Below, in pieces: positions 1-9,397 of a stretch of DNA of 64,000 nt. This DNA comes from an uncultured cyanobacterium (GTDB lineage Bacteria > Cyanobacteriota > Cyanobacteriia > CACIAM-69d), in contig CALGDE010000100.1 in assembly GCA_937883785.1 (NCBI GenBank), positions 1 to 64,000 of the forward strand. The letters are read 5' to 3'. Numbering within the stretch: position 1 is the stretch's first letter; every line of letters starts with the position of its first letter. The translations under genes and the position numbers were made by a program. The notes beneath the pieces are model-generated. The model was not told the origin of the DNA and did no database searches. It saw nothing but the letters and a program-made list of their open reading frames with translations.

Positions 1-753
1 CTGTTCTCGTTTTATCAGCTCTCGTCAAAAGCGGCATAAGTGGGATGCTCCCTCAATATGTCGCTGAAGGTCAATCTTAAGTCTTAAAATTGACGGATTC
101 ATGGTTTAACTCGGCTAAGGTTATGGGCACTGCCAAAGAGGGTTTTGGAGTAATCTAATCGTGATCGCTTATCAGCAAGCCCGATACAACAATCACCAGT
201 GATTCGAAGTTAAAAAGTCGAAATATGCTTGGATATTGCAGGTTTTGGGGAAGACATTAGGATGGCGGGAGGGCAACGGAACTTGGCGATGTCTCAGATA
301 GTGCACCAGTAGCTGAATGGATATTTTCAGCATCTCTACTGATTTGGAGTCGTAAAGGCTCTTGTGCCCTAATCACGCTAGATAGTGCCCTAAGCAACTC
401 TTTCATAAGAGGTTCATGGAGGATGGCCATGCAACGGCGTACCTTTTCACCTTTCATCTCTGCAATGCTGTTTTTTCGAGTGAAATTGATTTTGCGTCGA
501 GCTAATGCCAATTCCTTAAATTAATGAGATATCGCACTTCTTAATGAGATATCGCACCTCAGACAGCACTGAGCTTCAAGGACGGTCAATGGCGTTGTTG
601 TATGGTGAAACGGTGAAACCTAAGTTTAGGAACCCTTTACGTGCATTCTTGACGGGTTTACGCGTCATGGGCAGTTAGCATGGGGGCTTTTCCAAAATCT
701 TACTTTCTAAAGCCCTTGATATGACTGGATTTATTTATGTCACAATGCCATTT
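1..753. other. Left-edge region without a recognisable gene
   Basis: No gene could be supported here. A minus-strand open frame at 257-511 (84 codons, TTG start) is basic at its N-terminus and matches no family I recognise; it lacks a convincing ribosome binding site and is probably chance or a remnant. The stretch is AT-richer than the genes to its right and contains a 20-bp tandem duplication at 521-560. It lies downstream of the minus-strand deacetylase gene, so it should hold that transcript's 3' end, but I see no clear terminator hairpin with a U tract. Confidence 0.4.
521..560. repeat. 20-bp direct tandem repeat, two copies
   Basis: Two adjacent 20-bp units (521-540 and 541-560), beginning ttaatgagatatcgcac, differ at one base near the end. 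The unit contains a GATATC palindrome. There is no coding frame and no transposase nearby. It is most simply a replication-slippage duplication; a protein-binding site is possible but unsupported. Confidence 0.8.
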
Positions 754-1794
754 TTAACTAACAATCCTAAGTAATGGGCGCAAGGTATAGTCCACACACT
801 GAGCCAAGGTTTCCACGTCGTATCCCCCTTCTAGTCCGAAAACTATTGGGCAGGATAAAGACAATAGGGAATCGGAAAGCCACTGATAGTTTTCTGGCGT
901 TAGCAACAGAGCTGCCAACGGGTCAGCGGCAGTGGCATCGTAACCGGCGCTAACAATTAATAAGTCTGGCTCAAAATCACGCAGAAACGGCAGGATGTTT
1001 ATCGCCCATGCCTTACGATAGGCAGCAAAATCAGTGCCTGGCGCGACGGGAATATTTAAAACGTGATTTCCCAGCTCCTGCTCCGCGTCCTGGGGAGAAG
1101 GCACGCCGGTGCCAGGATAAGCGGGCGATTGATGAATCGAACAATAGGCGATCTCCCGATGATTTTGCACAATGTCCTGGGTGCCGTTGCCGTGGTGAAC
1201 ATCCCAATCCACGATGGCAACGCGATCAATACCCAGTAAGGTTAACCCTTTTAGGGCTGCGATCGCCGCGTTTGAAAATAAACAAAACCCCATCCCTCGC
1301 TGACGGCAAGCATGGTGCCCCGGTGGTCTTGCCAATACAAATGCGTAGGGTCTTAACTGCGGGTCTTCCTTGCTTTCTCGTTCGTTGTGTTTTTGATGAT
1401 GAGCTTGTTTTTGGTTGTCTAGCTTTTGTTTATTGAGCCTTTGTCCCTTTCGGGATCGCTGATAAACATAATCCAGCCCATCAAGCCAGGCCTGCACTGC
1501 CAATAGCCCCACGTTGTAACTACAGGGGGAAACTGGAGTATCCGCATCTAAAGCGCCGCCCCCCTGTTTTGCCAGTTTCTCTACCTGAGCCACATAGTCA
1601 AGGGAGTGGGCTCGACTGATTACGGTGGTAACTAAATCAGGGCACAGTGGGTTGGGCGATCGCCACTGGAGCGACCTTAAATGGCTTTGCCCCTTCAAAT
1701 AACGAGTCACCGCCCGTAACCGTAGCGGTGACTCTGGATGCGCCGGTCCCGTATCGTGGTTTAAAAACTCATCGGAGTAAATCACACAAACCAT
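754..1794 (-). CDS. Histone deacetylase-family (AcuC/APAH-like) amidohydrolase
   Basis: Zinc-dependent deacetylase of the arginase/HDAC fold, probably acting on acetylated small amines or lysines in the cytoplasm; the substrate is not determinable. Visible signatures are RPPGHHA (His160, His161), DWDVHHGNGTQ giving zinc ligands Asp198 and His200, SAGYDA giving Asp286, and GLEGGYD with the catalytic-type Tyr325. The length (346 aa) is slightly long because a hydrophilic Gln/Lys/His-rich insertion at about 112-148 interrupts the fold just before the RPPGHH motif. It lies 45 bp downstream of pilQ on the same strand, so read-through from pilQ is possible, but no functional link to pili is implied. 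Confidence 0.9.
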   Translation of the reverse strand: MVCVIYSDEFLNHDTGPAHPESPLRLRAVTRYLKGQSHLRSLQWRSPNPLCPDLVTTVISRAHSLDYVAQVEKLAKQGGGALDADTPVSPCSYNVGLLAVQAWLDGLDYVYQRSRKGQRLNKQKLDNQKQAHHQKHNERESKEDPQLRPYAFVLARPPGHHACRQRGMGFCLFSNAAIAALKGLTLLGIDRVAIVDWDVHHGNGTQDIVQNHREIAYCSIHQSPAYPGTGVPSPQDAEQELGNHVLNIPVAPGTDFAAYRKAWAINILPFLRDFEPDLLIVSAGYDATAADPLAALLLTPENYQWLSDSLLSLSCPIVFGLEGGYDVETLAQCVDYTLRPLLRIVS

Positions 1795-1839
1795 AGGAAG
1801 ACGCGTTTTGTCAGGGTTAAAATCCCTTGGCTGAGTACT

Positions 1840-4038
1840 TTAACGCTCAGTGGAACGACGGATAAACTCCTGGGCATCCCGGCTGGGGGTGTAGGTGTAA
1901 CCCACCGTTGACGCATTGGAATCATCCAAGAGTTGAGGGGTAATAAGCACCACCAACTCTCGACGCTGATTATCACGCTCAGTGCGGCGGAATAGGGCGC
2001 CCAATAGGGGCAAATCACCCAAGATAGGAATCTTGGTTACCGTACTTCGGTCCGTATCCTGAATAATTCCTGCCAGCACCAAGGTTTGACCATCGCGAAT
2101 CCGAATCCGCCCAGAGGATAAACGGCGTTCAGAAATCAGCGTCACAAAAATCCCCGATGGACCGAAGTCAGTGGTTTCTCGCTCGTCAAACTCTCCAATG
2201 GGAATCCGCAGAGAAGGTGACACAGACAAACTGATAAAGCCATTGTCATCAATACGATCCACTTGGACGCCCAAAATCAAACCTGCGCGTTCCTTCTCCA
2301 CCTCCGTGGAAATCGTCAGGGTGTCACCACTTTGATTCGTCTCAGATTCAATGGTTCCTACTACCTCTTCCGTCAGCTCCACCTGGGCCACTTGACCCTC
2401 CTGAACCACCAGGGTCGGATCGGTCAAGATTTTAGCGTTGTTGTTCACCACCGCTAGCTGAAGCTGAGCCAAGAAGTCGCTACTAAAGTTGAACGGGCTA
2501 GCGTTCTCTCCAAACACCTCTCCATTGATGGAAATTGGCGCGTTACCAACGCCAGTAATACTGCCGGGGGGAACGCTAAAGGGAGCACCACGATCATTCC
2601 AGTTAATGATGCCGATACCACCCGTGTTCACAATACGAGTGCCATCAATTCCAAAGGAGAAGCTGGTGCCAATGCGCTCCGTTTCCAGCAAATTGATATC
2701 AATAACCCGCACATTAACGGCAACCTGACGTACCCGCCCATCAATGCGTGTGAGCTGCTCCGACGCCAAAGCCACCAAATCTCGCTGTCCTACCAAGGTC
2801 AAAGAGTTGGTTCGCTGGTCAACAGCCACCTGGAGTCCGCGCAAGATAGGAATGGAGTCCTGGGGCTCGTATCGCAGTTCATTAATCGTGGTGCGCTCAG
2901 TGGTAGTGGTTTGAGTCAACGGTGCTGATCGTAGCTGTCCCTGACCGCCAGTTCCGCCGCCAGTGGTTTGCTGCTGATTGCCCACATTCACCTGAACCAC
3001 CTCAGTTTGTCGCTCCGTGGCTGTAGAAGCGCTCTCAGCTCCTAAGGTCACTAGGAAACCAGCGGCATTTTCTGCGGAAGTTTGGTTAATACGAATGGAC
3101 CGCACAACGACGTTACGGGCGCTGTTGGGAAGGGTTTTACCTACAAATACTGTTTGCCCAACGCGGTTCGCCTGAAGCCCACTAATACGAAGCACATAGT
3201 TGAAAACGTCCTGAACGGGCTCGTTTTCAATATCGACGCTAATGCGAGAGCTACTATCGCTTCCTTCGCCGGACTCACTACCCACTTCAGCGAAAGCGAT
3301 ATTGACGCCACCAGCCCGGGCTAATAGAGATAGCACCTCGCGAACAGGGGCGTCACGCAATACTAAGCGGGGAATAATCTGATTGGTTCCCAAGTTGACG
3401 GTGTAGGGACGAATGGGAACGTCAGATACGGCGATGTCGCCATGGGGAATAGCTACGGCGCGAGGCAGGGTGGGGGGGACCACTGGCTGCACCGAAGCTC
3501 GCTGACCATCAATGGTCACGCCAGGGTTCTGCACCATAACACCAGTGGATGAACCCGTGTTTTGGCGACTAGCAGGAGGACGACTAACTTGGCGATCGCT
3601 GGTGGAAGGCTGGGCTTCTTGGGCCACTGCCGCACCGGTGCCGGTGTAAGCCAAAACTAAGTTGCCGGTATTGCCCGTTGGTCGAATCCGCCCCACTGGA
3701 CGACTGCCGGTGCCTTTAACCGTCACCTGCACCGTTGATGCATCTAACTGAGTTACTTCCACCATGGAAATTCCCGGTGCCGGATTTTCCCGAGTTATCT
3801 GTCCCCCTGGAATAGCCAGCCGGGCGTCGGCCACATGGGCAACCAGGTCATTGCCTTGGGGGGGAAGGAGGAAAATCTGAGGACGTTCGCTGGCGTCGGA
3901 CATTAGCTCCACTTCAACGCTGCCGTCGGAGGTGGTCCGCACTTGCACGTCCGAAACGGTGGTGATGGCCCAAGCGGGCTGAACCATTGCAGCGAGCCCA
4001 CTGAACGCTATACCACCTAGGATCTGACTGTACTTCAC
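1840..4038 (-). CDS. pilQ: Type IV pilus outer-membrane secretin PilQ
   Basis: Forms the outer-membrane channel through which the type IV pilus is extruded. A signal peptide spans about residues 1-24 (ends PAWA). An AMIN domain (about 27-125) that binds peptidoglycan is followed by a Ser/Gln-rich linker, a short secretin/TonB N-domain (about 222-300), a secretin N-domain with a Gln/Gly/Thr-rich insertion (about 305-430), and the secretin core (about 470-715) with the signatures VPILGDLPLLGALFR and LVVLITPQLL. The start is GTG, chosen because a GGAG ribosome binding site lies six bases upstream. It follows pilO after a 374-bp gap, so it may have its own promoter. Confidence 0.95.
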   Translation of the reverse strand: MKYSQILGGIAFSGLAAMVQPAWAITTVSDVQVRTTSDGSVEVELMSDASERPQIFLLPPQGNDLVAHVADARLAIPGGQITRENPAPGISMVEVTQLDASTVQVTVKGTGSRPVGRIRPTGNTGNLVLAYTGTGAAVAQEAQPSTSDRQVSRPPASRQNTGSSTGVMVQNPGVTIDGQRASVQPVVPPTLPRAVAIPHGDIAVSDVPIRPYTVNLGTNQIIPRLVLRDAPVREVLSLLARAGGVNIAFAEVGSESGEGSDSSSRISVDIENEPVQDVFNYVLRISGLQANRVGQTVFVGKTLPNSARNVVVRSIRINQTSAENAAGFLVTLGAESASTATERQTEVVQVNVGNQQQTTGGGTGGQGQLRSAPLTQTTTTERTTINELRYEPQDSIPILRGLQVAVDQRTNSLTLVGQRDLVALASEQLTRIDGRVRQVAVNVRVIDINLLETERIGTSFSFGIDGTRIVNTGGIGIINWNDRGAPFSVPPGSITGVGNAPISINGEVFGENASPFNFSSDFLAQLQLAVVNNNAKILTDPTLVVQEGQVAQVELTEEVVGTIESETNQSGDTLTISTEVEKERAGLILGVQVDRIDDNGFISLSVSPSLRIPIGEFDERETTDFGPSGIFVTLISERRLSSGRIRIRDGQTLVLAGIIQDTDRSTVTKIPILGDLPLLGALFRRTERDNQRRELVVLITPQLLDDSNASTVGYTYTPSRDAQEFIRRSTER

Positions 4039-4412
4039 CTTGAACTCCTCACTGAGATGATTTTAGAAACTGAGTAACCCTAAGAGACAAAACTAGGGAA
4101 CGAGCTTGAAAAGCTGGCTGCCGGCGAAACGATTATGCCTAATACCTGACTAAGTGATGTGCTTAATAATTAGCTAGCTTATTCTGAGTTCTCTGGCGAT
4201 CGCCACTTTCCTCACCCATTTATAGCTAATTTATGGCTAGAGTCCACAGCCAAAATCCATAGCAACCTTACACAAAGAGCGGGTCTCAGAAAATTCTCGA
4301 AACAGTTTTAAACTGCTTTGCCCACCTTACTGTAGCCGAGCTTTTTCAAAGGTTCCACTAGAAATGCACATCTTTTGGAAAAACTAGCCCGACTTTTGGC
4401 TGAAATATTAAC
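4039..4412. other. pilO-pilQ intergenic region
   Basis: 374 bp between the pilO stop and the pilQ GTG start, far longer than the other gaps in the pilus cluster. It is AT-rich and contains a HIP1-like site near 4197. The pilQ ribosome binding site (GAGGAG on the minus strand) is at its left edge. A separate pilQ promoter is the likeliest content; I could not identify definite -35/-10 boxes. Confidence 0.4.
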
Positions 4413-5165
4413 TTATTCAGCCTCGCCCTCCTCACCTTCTGCTGCTTCCGCTGCCTGCTGCTGCTCCACTAGCTCTGAGGACGACACTGGGGTTAGCACC
4501 TTTAGGTCCAGGGAGGTGGCAATCTTGATCTTCGGCTGACCAGCCGCCACGAGCTGACCATTTTGGGCATCAAAGCGCACCGGTTGGTTAGCCACCGTCA
4601 GCTCTGAATTGATGTTGTCCACCACCAGCAGCGCCTGGTAGCGCTCCAGGTTGCGCAAAATATTGCTGGTTTGGTCAAAATCGCCCTCGAAGGTGACAGA
4701 AACGGTTTGCTCCCGAAGCTTGCCATTTACCGGAGCACCCCAGGCACCGTTGGTTACCACGACAGCGCCTGCCTCATCGGGCTCAAACTTCACCAGACGA
4801 CCAAACTGCTCGGTTACGATTCGGTTCAAATCCAAGGGCAAAGCGGTGGTGGTCTCCTCGCTGGGAAACAGTGCTAGCACTTGCTGTTGCATGCCCTTGG
4901 CTTCATCCAGTTTCTGGAACACCTCTTGCAAACGCTGGCGCTCTTCCGCCACTCGCTCTAGCTGAGCCTCCTTTTCACTCACCTGAGCCTTGAGCTCCTG
5001 GTAGCTTTCATACTTGGGCATTACAAAATTGACGCCCAGGTAAATTGCAGCTCCGATACCGGCGATCGCAATTCCAATCCCTTGGGTGGCCGGGGTCATC
5101 GTAATCCCAAAAACAACGGGATAGTCCGCCCCAAAATCCTCTGCGCCTGCGTTACTTAATGTCAT
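4413..5165 (-). CDS. pilO: Type IV pilus inner-membrane alignment protein PilO
   Basis: Bitopic inner-membrane partner of PilN in the alignment subcomplex linking the PilM/PilC motor platform to the PilQ secretin. One membrane helix lies at about 25-48, followed by a charged coiled coil (about 52-92) and a periplasmic ferredoxin-like region to about 230. The tail is rich in Glu and Ala. Length (250 aa) fits cyanobacterial PilO. A GAGGA ribosome binding site sits about 10 bases upstream of the ATG. The order pilM-pilN-pilO-pilQ with no pilP is usual in cyanobacteria. Confidence 0.9.
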   Translation of the reverse strand: MTLSNAGAEDFGADYPVVFGITMTPATQGIGIAIAGIGAAIYLGVNFVMPKYESYQELKAQVSEKEAQLERVAEERQRLQEVFQKLDEAKGMQQQVLALFPSEETTTALPLDLNRIVTEQFGRLVKFEPDEAGAVVVTNGAWGAPVNGKLREQTVSVTFEGDFDQTSNILRNLERYQALLVVDNINSELTVANQPVRFDAQNGQLVAAGQPKIKIATSLDLKVLTPVSSSELVEQQQAAEAAEGEEGEAE

Positions 5166-5255
5166 GGTGCTTCATTCCTCGGTCGGTGCTTCCTATAGTC
5201 TCGGCGTTAATAAGTAGAGTTGGGTATTGCTAAACAGCAGCCTAAACGGAAAAGG

Positions 5256-6182
5256 CTACTCAGCGGCGGGGGATTCAGTGGGAGCTGGCGACGGGGCGAC
5301 GGCTGGTTTTATTCCCGTTTGATCCATGATGGCCCGAATCTCCTCCAGGCGCACCACCAAACCGGCGGCTCCGTTGCGATCTAGCTCCTGAATTAAATCT
5401 TCGGCGGTGCTGTCTGTGTAAGCGGTCTCAATGGAATACTCCACTACCGGTGGCAAGTTGCCAATATCTGCCTGTACGGCCTCTAGATCCGCTGGATTAA
5501 GCACCGTGTAAGACAATCCCTCCGGCAGCTCCTCAAAGGCGACCTGTTCCCCTTCTTGGGGGATTTCAATATTGGCAGGATTATCTTGAACTTCGGTGCG
5601 CACTAGCTTGGTGGCATCCACATCCAGGAAAGGGGACTGGCGCAGCAGCAGCAAAAACTCTCCCACCGCCTCAACAGAAGAGGCATTGCCTGCAATAACA
5701 ATTTTCTTCTTCGGCGGCGGCGGCACTGCTTCTCCTTCCCTTGGGCGAGTGGTGGCAGCCTTTGGCGTTTCCTCCCGCAGCTCTTGCATTTGTACTCCGG
5801 GGGGAAGGCGATCGCGAATATCCCCCAAAATTGCCGACCAGGCGCGAATCTTGTTGAAAACCCCCACCAACGCCCGAGTTTGGTCCCGAATAATGGCAGT
5901 TTCCGCCTGAGCCGTCTCAGCCCGATCAATATCCGCCTGCAAATCGCTTAAGTCTTCGTCCAAGGCAATTTGCTGACTCTCCAGCTTGGACATTTCAAAA
6001 TTCAGCCACAAAAATGCGCCGCCCACAACGCCCACCGCAGCCAATGCCCCAGCTACGCCTAAATAAAGGGGCGTTTGTCCCGCTAAGCTAATGCCGCCGC
6101 TCTCTTTCTTCTTGGCTGCAGGTTTCCCCCCCGACTGAAACTCCGGGCGGTCCTTGAGAAAATTAACGTTTAAGCTATACAT
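5256..6182 (-). CDS. pilN: Type IV pilus assembly protein PilN
   Basis: Inner-membrane protein whose short cytoplasmic N-terminus binds PilM. The extreme N-terminus reads MYSLNVNFLKDRPE, a PilN-type peptide containing the conserved N-L/F-L core that docks into PilM. It is followed by a Lys/Gly linker, a membrane helix at about 38-60, a coiled coil (about 62-100) and a periplasmic domain. The C-terminal extension (about 230-308) is acidic and ends in a Pro/Ala-rich stretch, longer than in proteobacterial PilN. It lies 90 bp upstream of pilO in the same operon. No Shine-Dalgarno sequence is obvious. Confidence 0.9.
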   Translation of the reverse strand: MYSLNVNFLKDRPEFQSGGKPAAKKKESGGISLAGQTPLYLGVAGALAAVGVVGGAFLWLNFEMSKLESQQIALDEDLSDLQADIDRAETAQAETAIIRDQTRALVGVFNKIRAWSAILGDIRDRLPPGVQMQELREETPKAATTRPREGEAVPPPPKKKIVIAGNASSVEAVGEFLLLLRQSPFLDVDATKLVRTEVQDNPANIEIPQEGEQVAFEELPEGLSYTVLNPADLEAVQADIGNLPPVVEYSIETAYTDSTAEDLIQELDRNGAAGLVVRLEEIRAIMDQTGIKPAVAPSPAPTESPAAE

Positions 6183-6335
6183 GGCGGTTACTAACAGTAA
6201 TTACGGGAAAACACTTCGGAGCTTCTGGCTTTTTGCGGCGTACTTTCACCCATCTTTAGGGCGCTGAAAGTCACCAACAATATTTCATCGAACGCTCTTT
6301 GGGACGTTTTGATTTAAACGCCGCTAAGATGCCGA

Positions 6336-7484
6336 TCACCCCGCCTTTTCATCCAGGGTTTCCCGCAGCCCCAAACCTAGCACAACCCCAAATCCAGGGC
6401 GCTGGCTATAGGTGATGGCGTCATCCCCCTCAATACCCAGGGCATCGACGGGGTCCACGCGACTGGTGGGAATATTTAGGCGGCTGTTGAAAAACTGGTC
6501 CGCATCGCCGATCGCCGCCCCTGGTCCTGCTAATAAAAGCTGCACAATTTCCAGCTCTTCACTTTGGTTAAGGTAGAAATCAATGGACCGCCGTAGCTCG
6601 TCCGATAGCTCCCCCATCATCTTGACGATCGCCGCATTGCCCGGGTTCATTCCCGTGGTGCCCGTCCCCACCGAATCATCGCTGGTGATGGGCACCGTCA
6701 TTTCCATCAACAAATCCGTGTCCCGAGAGGGGGGCATATTCATGGCCCGATTGAGGGCCTCTTGAATTTGGAACGTGCCCAAGGGAACGGTGCGAGAAAA
6801 TTGAGGAATGCCGTTAACAATAATGGCAATTTCCGTGCTGTCAAATTCAATATCCAGCAGCACCACCGCCTGCTCTGGAGTATAGGCGCGAAGCTGATCG
6901 CGGATGGTGCGGATTAGGGCAAAACTGGCGATTTCTAGGGTCCTAATTTGTAATCCCGCCTGCTCAAAAGTGTCCAGGTAGGTATCAGTCACCTCCCGAC
7001 GGGTGGCCACCAACAGCACCTGCACCTTTTCAATGCCGTCTTCGTCGGTGAAATACCCTAGCTTTTGGTAATCCACGTCCGCTTCTTCGCGAGGAAACGG
7101 CAGGTACAGTCCCGCTTCCTGATTCATAAAGTCCCGCAACTCTTCATCGTTTAGCTCAGCAGGCACGGGAATCAGGCGAATCACCGCCTCTCGTCCCGGA
7201 ATAGCGGTGGAAATTTGCTTTACCTTAACTCGGCTGTCGTCAATCACCGCCTGGATCAGCTCCGCAACGGCAGGGGGGTCGAGGATGGCTCCCTCATCGA
7301 TAATGCCCTCCGGTACCGGCACTGAAGACAGCACGTTGAGCTTATATTTCTGCCCTTTCTTTTGTACCTGAGCCAAATTAATTCGGTCCGGTGCAATTTC
7401 AATGCCAATGCCCTGTTTCCCGCCGCCGACTAGGTTGCCGAAGGCGTCTGTAAGGGGTGCAAGTAAGTTTCCAACGGCGTTCAT
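6336..7484 (-). CDS. pilM: Type IV pilus actin-like ATPase PilM
   Basis: Cytoplasmic actin/FtsA-fold protein that binds the PilN N-terminus and connects the pilus motor to the alignment complex. The PilM start GIGIEIAPDRINLAQVQ contains the phosphate-1-like loop; a DIEFDSTEIAI phosphate-2 region occurs near residue 195 and an LLLAGPGAAIGD adenosine motif near residue 322. I chose the ATG at 7484 (382 aa) rather than the longer frame from 7535, because the extra residues (Trp-rich, unlike PilM) are not expected and a GAGGG site lies ten bases upstream of 7484. It is the first gene of the pilM-N-O cluster. Confidence 0.92.
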   Translation of the reverse strand: MNAVGNLLAPLTDAFGNLVGGGKQGIGIEIAPDRINLAQVQKKGQKYKLNVLSSVPVPEGIIDEGAILDPPAVAELIQAVIDDSRVKVKQISTAIPGREAVIRLIPVPAELNDEELRDFMNQEAGLYLPFPREEADVDYQKLGYFTDEDGIEKVQVLLVATRREVTDTYLDTFEQAGLQIRTLEIASFALIRTIRDQLRAYTPEQAVVLLDIEFDSTEIAIIVNGIPQFSRTVPLGTFQIQEALNRAMNMPPSRDTDLLMEMTVPITSDDSVGTGTTGMNPGNAAIVKMMGELSDELRRSIDFYLNQSEELEIVQLLLAGPGAAIGDADQFFNSRLNIPTSRVDPVDALGIEGDDAITYSQRPGFGVVLGLGLRETLDEKAG

Positions 7485-7833
7485 AGTGGTGGTGCCCTCA
7501 ACCAATCTCCCGGATGCCCAGATCCAGATGCCCAATGTTTTTAGTACCTGGTCTCACAGGCACTTTTGGTAGTGCTCTGGGGCTGCTACCTAATCTAATC
7601 CACAATTTTTCGAATCCACAATTTTTTGGCTCCCAATTGAACAATTAATGAACAGTTCTGAACGTTAAAGACTCTAAAATTTGAGTCCCGTAATTGGAAG
7701 CCCGTGATTTTAAGCCCGTAAAATTGCGAGTGAGCCGTGCCGACAGGTTTCTCCTCTTCAAAAAGGATTTTAAGGAAACACCTTAAGAGGGAGGGGCGTC
7801 GATTCGGCTTATGGGAATTTCTTAGGGACACTT
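7485..7833. promoter_or_regulatory. Divergent promoter region between pilM and the sugar-binding protein gene
   Basis: 349 bp between two divergently oriented genes, so it must carry promoters for the pil operon (minus) and for the solute-binding protein gene (plus). The middle (about 7590-7720) is very AT-rich and contains short repeated motifs (ccacaattttt at 7601 and 7616; cccgtaattg and cccgtgattt near 7690). I could not assign individual -10/-35 boxes. Confidence 0.45.
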
Positions 7834-9156
7834 ATGGCACAAGGGTTTGGGCGGCGGTGGTTGAAGCGGTTGGTGCGATCGCTGGCGTGGATGACGTTGG
7901 GGGTGGTCCTGAGCTGGCTGGTGAGCTGCGGCGGCGGATCGGGGGCTGCCAACGACAACACCCTGGAGTTTTGGACGATGCAGCTCCAGCCGAAATTTAC
8001 GACGTATTTTGAGGAGCTGATCGAAGAGTTTGAGGGCAGTCATCCAGGAATTACGGTGAAGTGGCTGGATGTGCCCTGGTCGGCGATGGAGAGCAAGATT
8101 CTGACGTCGGTGTCGGCGGGAACGGCTCCCGATGTGGTGAATTTAAATCCCACCTTTGCGTCGAAGCTGGCGGAGCGTGACGCTTGGTTGCCCTTGGGCG
8201 ATCGCCTGGACACTACCACTCAAGAGAGCTATTTAGACAATATTTGGCAGGCGGCAAAGCTGGAGGGACAGTCCTTTTCACTGCCCTGGTATCTGACAAC
8301 GCGATTAACAATTTTTAATAAAGAGCTTCTAGAGTCAGCGGGTATTGAGCAGCCGCCCACCACCTATGAGGAGTTGGCGACGGTGGCGGCTCAGGTGCGG
8401 GAGAAGACGGGAAAATATGCGTTTTTTGCCACCTTTGTGCCCGATGATTCGGGGGAAGTGCTTGAGTCCTTTGTGCAAATGGGGGTGACCCTGGTGGACG
8501 ATCAGGGGCAGGCGGCGTTTGATTCACCTGAGGGTAAAAAGGCGTTTCAGTTTTGGGTGGATTTGTATAGAAACGGGCTTCTGCCGAAGGAATCTCTAAC
8601 TCAGGGACATCGGCGCGCCATCGATTTATACCAGGCGGGGCAAACGGCGATTTTGGCGTCCAGCCCTGAATTTATGGGGGCGATCGCCACCAACGCTCCC
8701 ACTGTGGCGGCGGTTTCAGAGGCGGCTCCCCAGGTGTCGGGGGATACGGAGAAGGTGTCGGCCGCGATGATGACGTTGGTGGTGCCTAAGCAAACTAAGA
8801 AGCCGGATCTGGCGACGGAGTTTGCCGCATTTGTTACCAATAGTGCCAACCAGCTAGCCTTTGCCCAGGCGGCTAATGTGCTGCCTTCCCAGAAAGATGC
8901 GCTGGGAACGTTGCGCGATGAGTTGGTGTTGGCGGCTGAAAAGGCGAAGGGAGAGGAGAACACTGATTCAAAACTGGTGCAGGCACGGCTGTTAAGTGCG
9001 GTGCAGCTAGAAAGGGCAGATGTGCTGTTGCCCCCCATCCGTAATATCAAGCTGTTGCAGTCGGTGATTTACGAGAATTTGCAGGCGGCAATGTTAGATG
9101 AAAAAACCGTGGATGAGGCGATCGCCGATGCTGCTGAAGCCTGGAATCAGGGTTAG
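7834..9156 (+). CDS. ABC-transporter sugar-binding lipoprotein (extracellular solute-binding protein family 1)
   Basis: Periplasmic receptor for a carbohydrate ABC importer. A twin-Arg/Lys-rich N-terminus and hydrophobic helix end in the lipobox LVSC, lipidated at Cys32. The mature protein begins with a disordered Gly/Ser linker, then the family pattern EFWTMQLQP...FEGSHPGITVKW, with GTAPDVVNLNP typical of family 1 maltose/glycerol-phosphate-type receptors. Length (440 aa) is normal. No permease or ATPase genes adjoin it, so it must work with a transporter encoded elsewhere; the sugar is unknown. The ATG is preceded by AGGGA. Confidence 0.88.
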   Translation: MAQGFGRRWLKRLVRSLAWMTLGVVLSWLVSCGGGSGAANDNTLEFWTMQLQPKFTTYFEELIEEFEGSHPGITVKWLDVPWSAMESKILTSVSAGTAPDVVNLNPTFASKLAERDAWLPLGDRLDTTTQESYLDNIWQAAKLEGQSFSLPWYLTTRLTIFNKELLESAGIEQPPTTYEELATVAAQVREKTGKYAFFATFVPDDSGEVLESFVQMGVTLVDDQGQAAFDSPEGKKAFQFWVDLYRNGLLPKESLTQGHRRAIDLYQAGQTAILASSPEFMGAIATNAPTVAAVSEAAPQVSGDTEKVSAAMMTLVVPKQTKKPDLATEFAAFVTNSANQLAFAQAANVLPSQKDALGTLRDELVLAAEKAKGEENTDSKLVQARLLSAVQLERADVLLPPIRNIKLLQSVIYENLQAAMLDEKTVDEAIADAAEAWNQG

Positions 9157-9218
9157 GCTAAGATAACCGATGGCTAGCGGTTGTTTGTAGGTTTGTCTAT
9201 AAGTAATGTGCTAGGCCT

Positions 9219-9292
9219 GGGGCTGTGGCTCAGCTGGATAGAGCAAGCGCCTCCTAAGCGCTAGGTCGCGGGTTCGAATCCCGCCAGTCCCG
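9219..9292 (+). tRNA. trnR-CCT: tRNA-Arg, anticodon CCT
   Basis: A 74-nt cloverleaf. The acceptor stem GGGGCTG pairs with CAGTCCC (one G-U), the D stem GCTC/GAGC closes a 9-nt loop, and the anticodon stem AGCGC/GCGCT encloses CTCCTAA, giving anticodon CCT (reads AGG). The T arm is GCGGG-TTCGAAT-CCCGC and the discriminator base is G. CCA is not encoded. It lies 62 bp after the sugar-binding protein gene and 105 bp before the EAD1 gene. tRNA genes are frequent integration sites, and the conflict genes begin just downstream. Confidence 0.96.
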
Positions 9293-9397
9293 TTGATTTT
9301 AGGTCCCTTTCGATTGGAGCGATCGCCTGAACTAGCTACGATGCGACAGATTCACAAGGGTTACAATTTTAGGTGATGTTACGCTGTTTTATGGGCT

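Noticed and set aside
257-511. 84-codon minus-strand frame near the left edge
   Set aside because: TTG start, no ribosome site and no family resemblance; described in the region entry but not called a gene.
9293-9397. Prophage or island attachment site at the tRNA-Arg gene
   Set aside because: The conflict genes begin after the tRNA, but no direct repeat of the tRNA 3' end was found further right and there is no integrase in the window.
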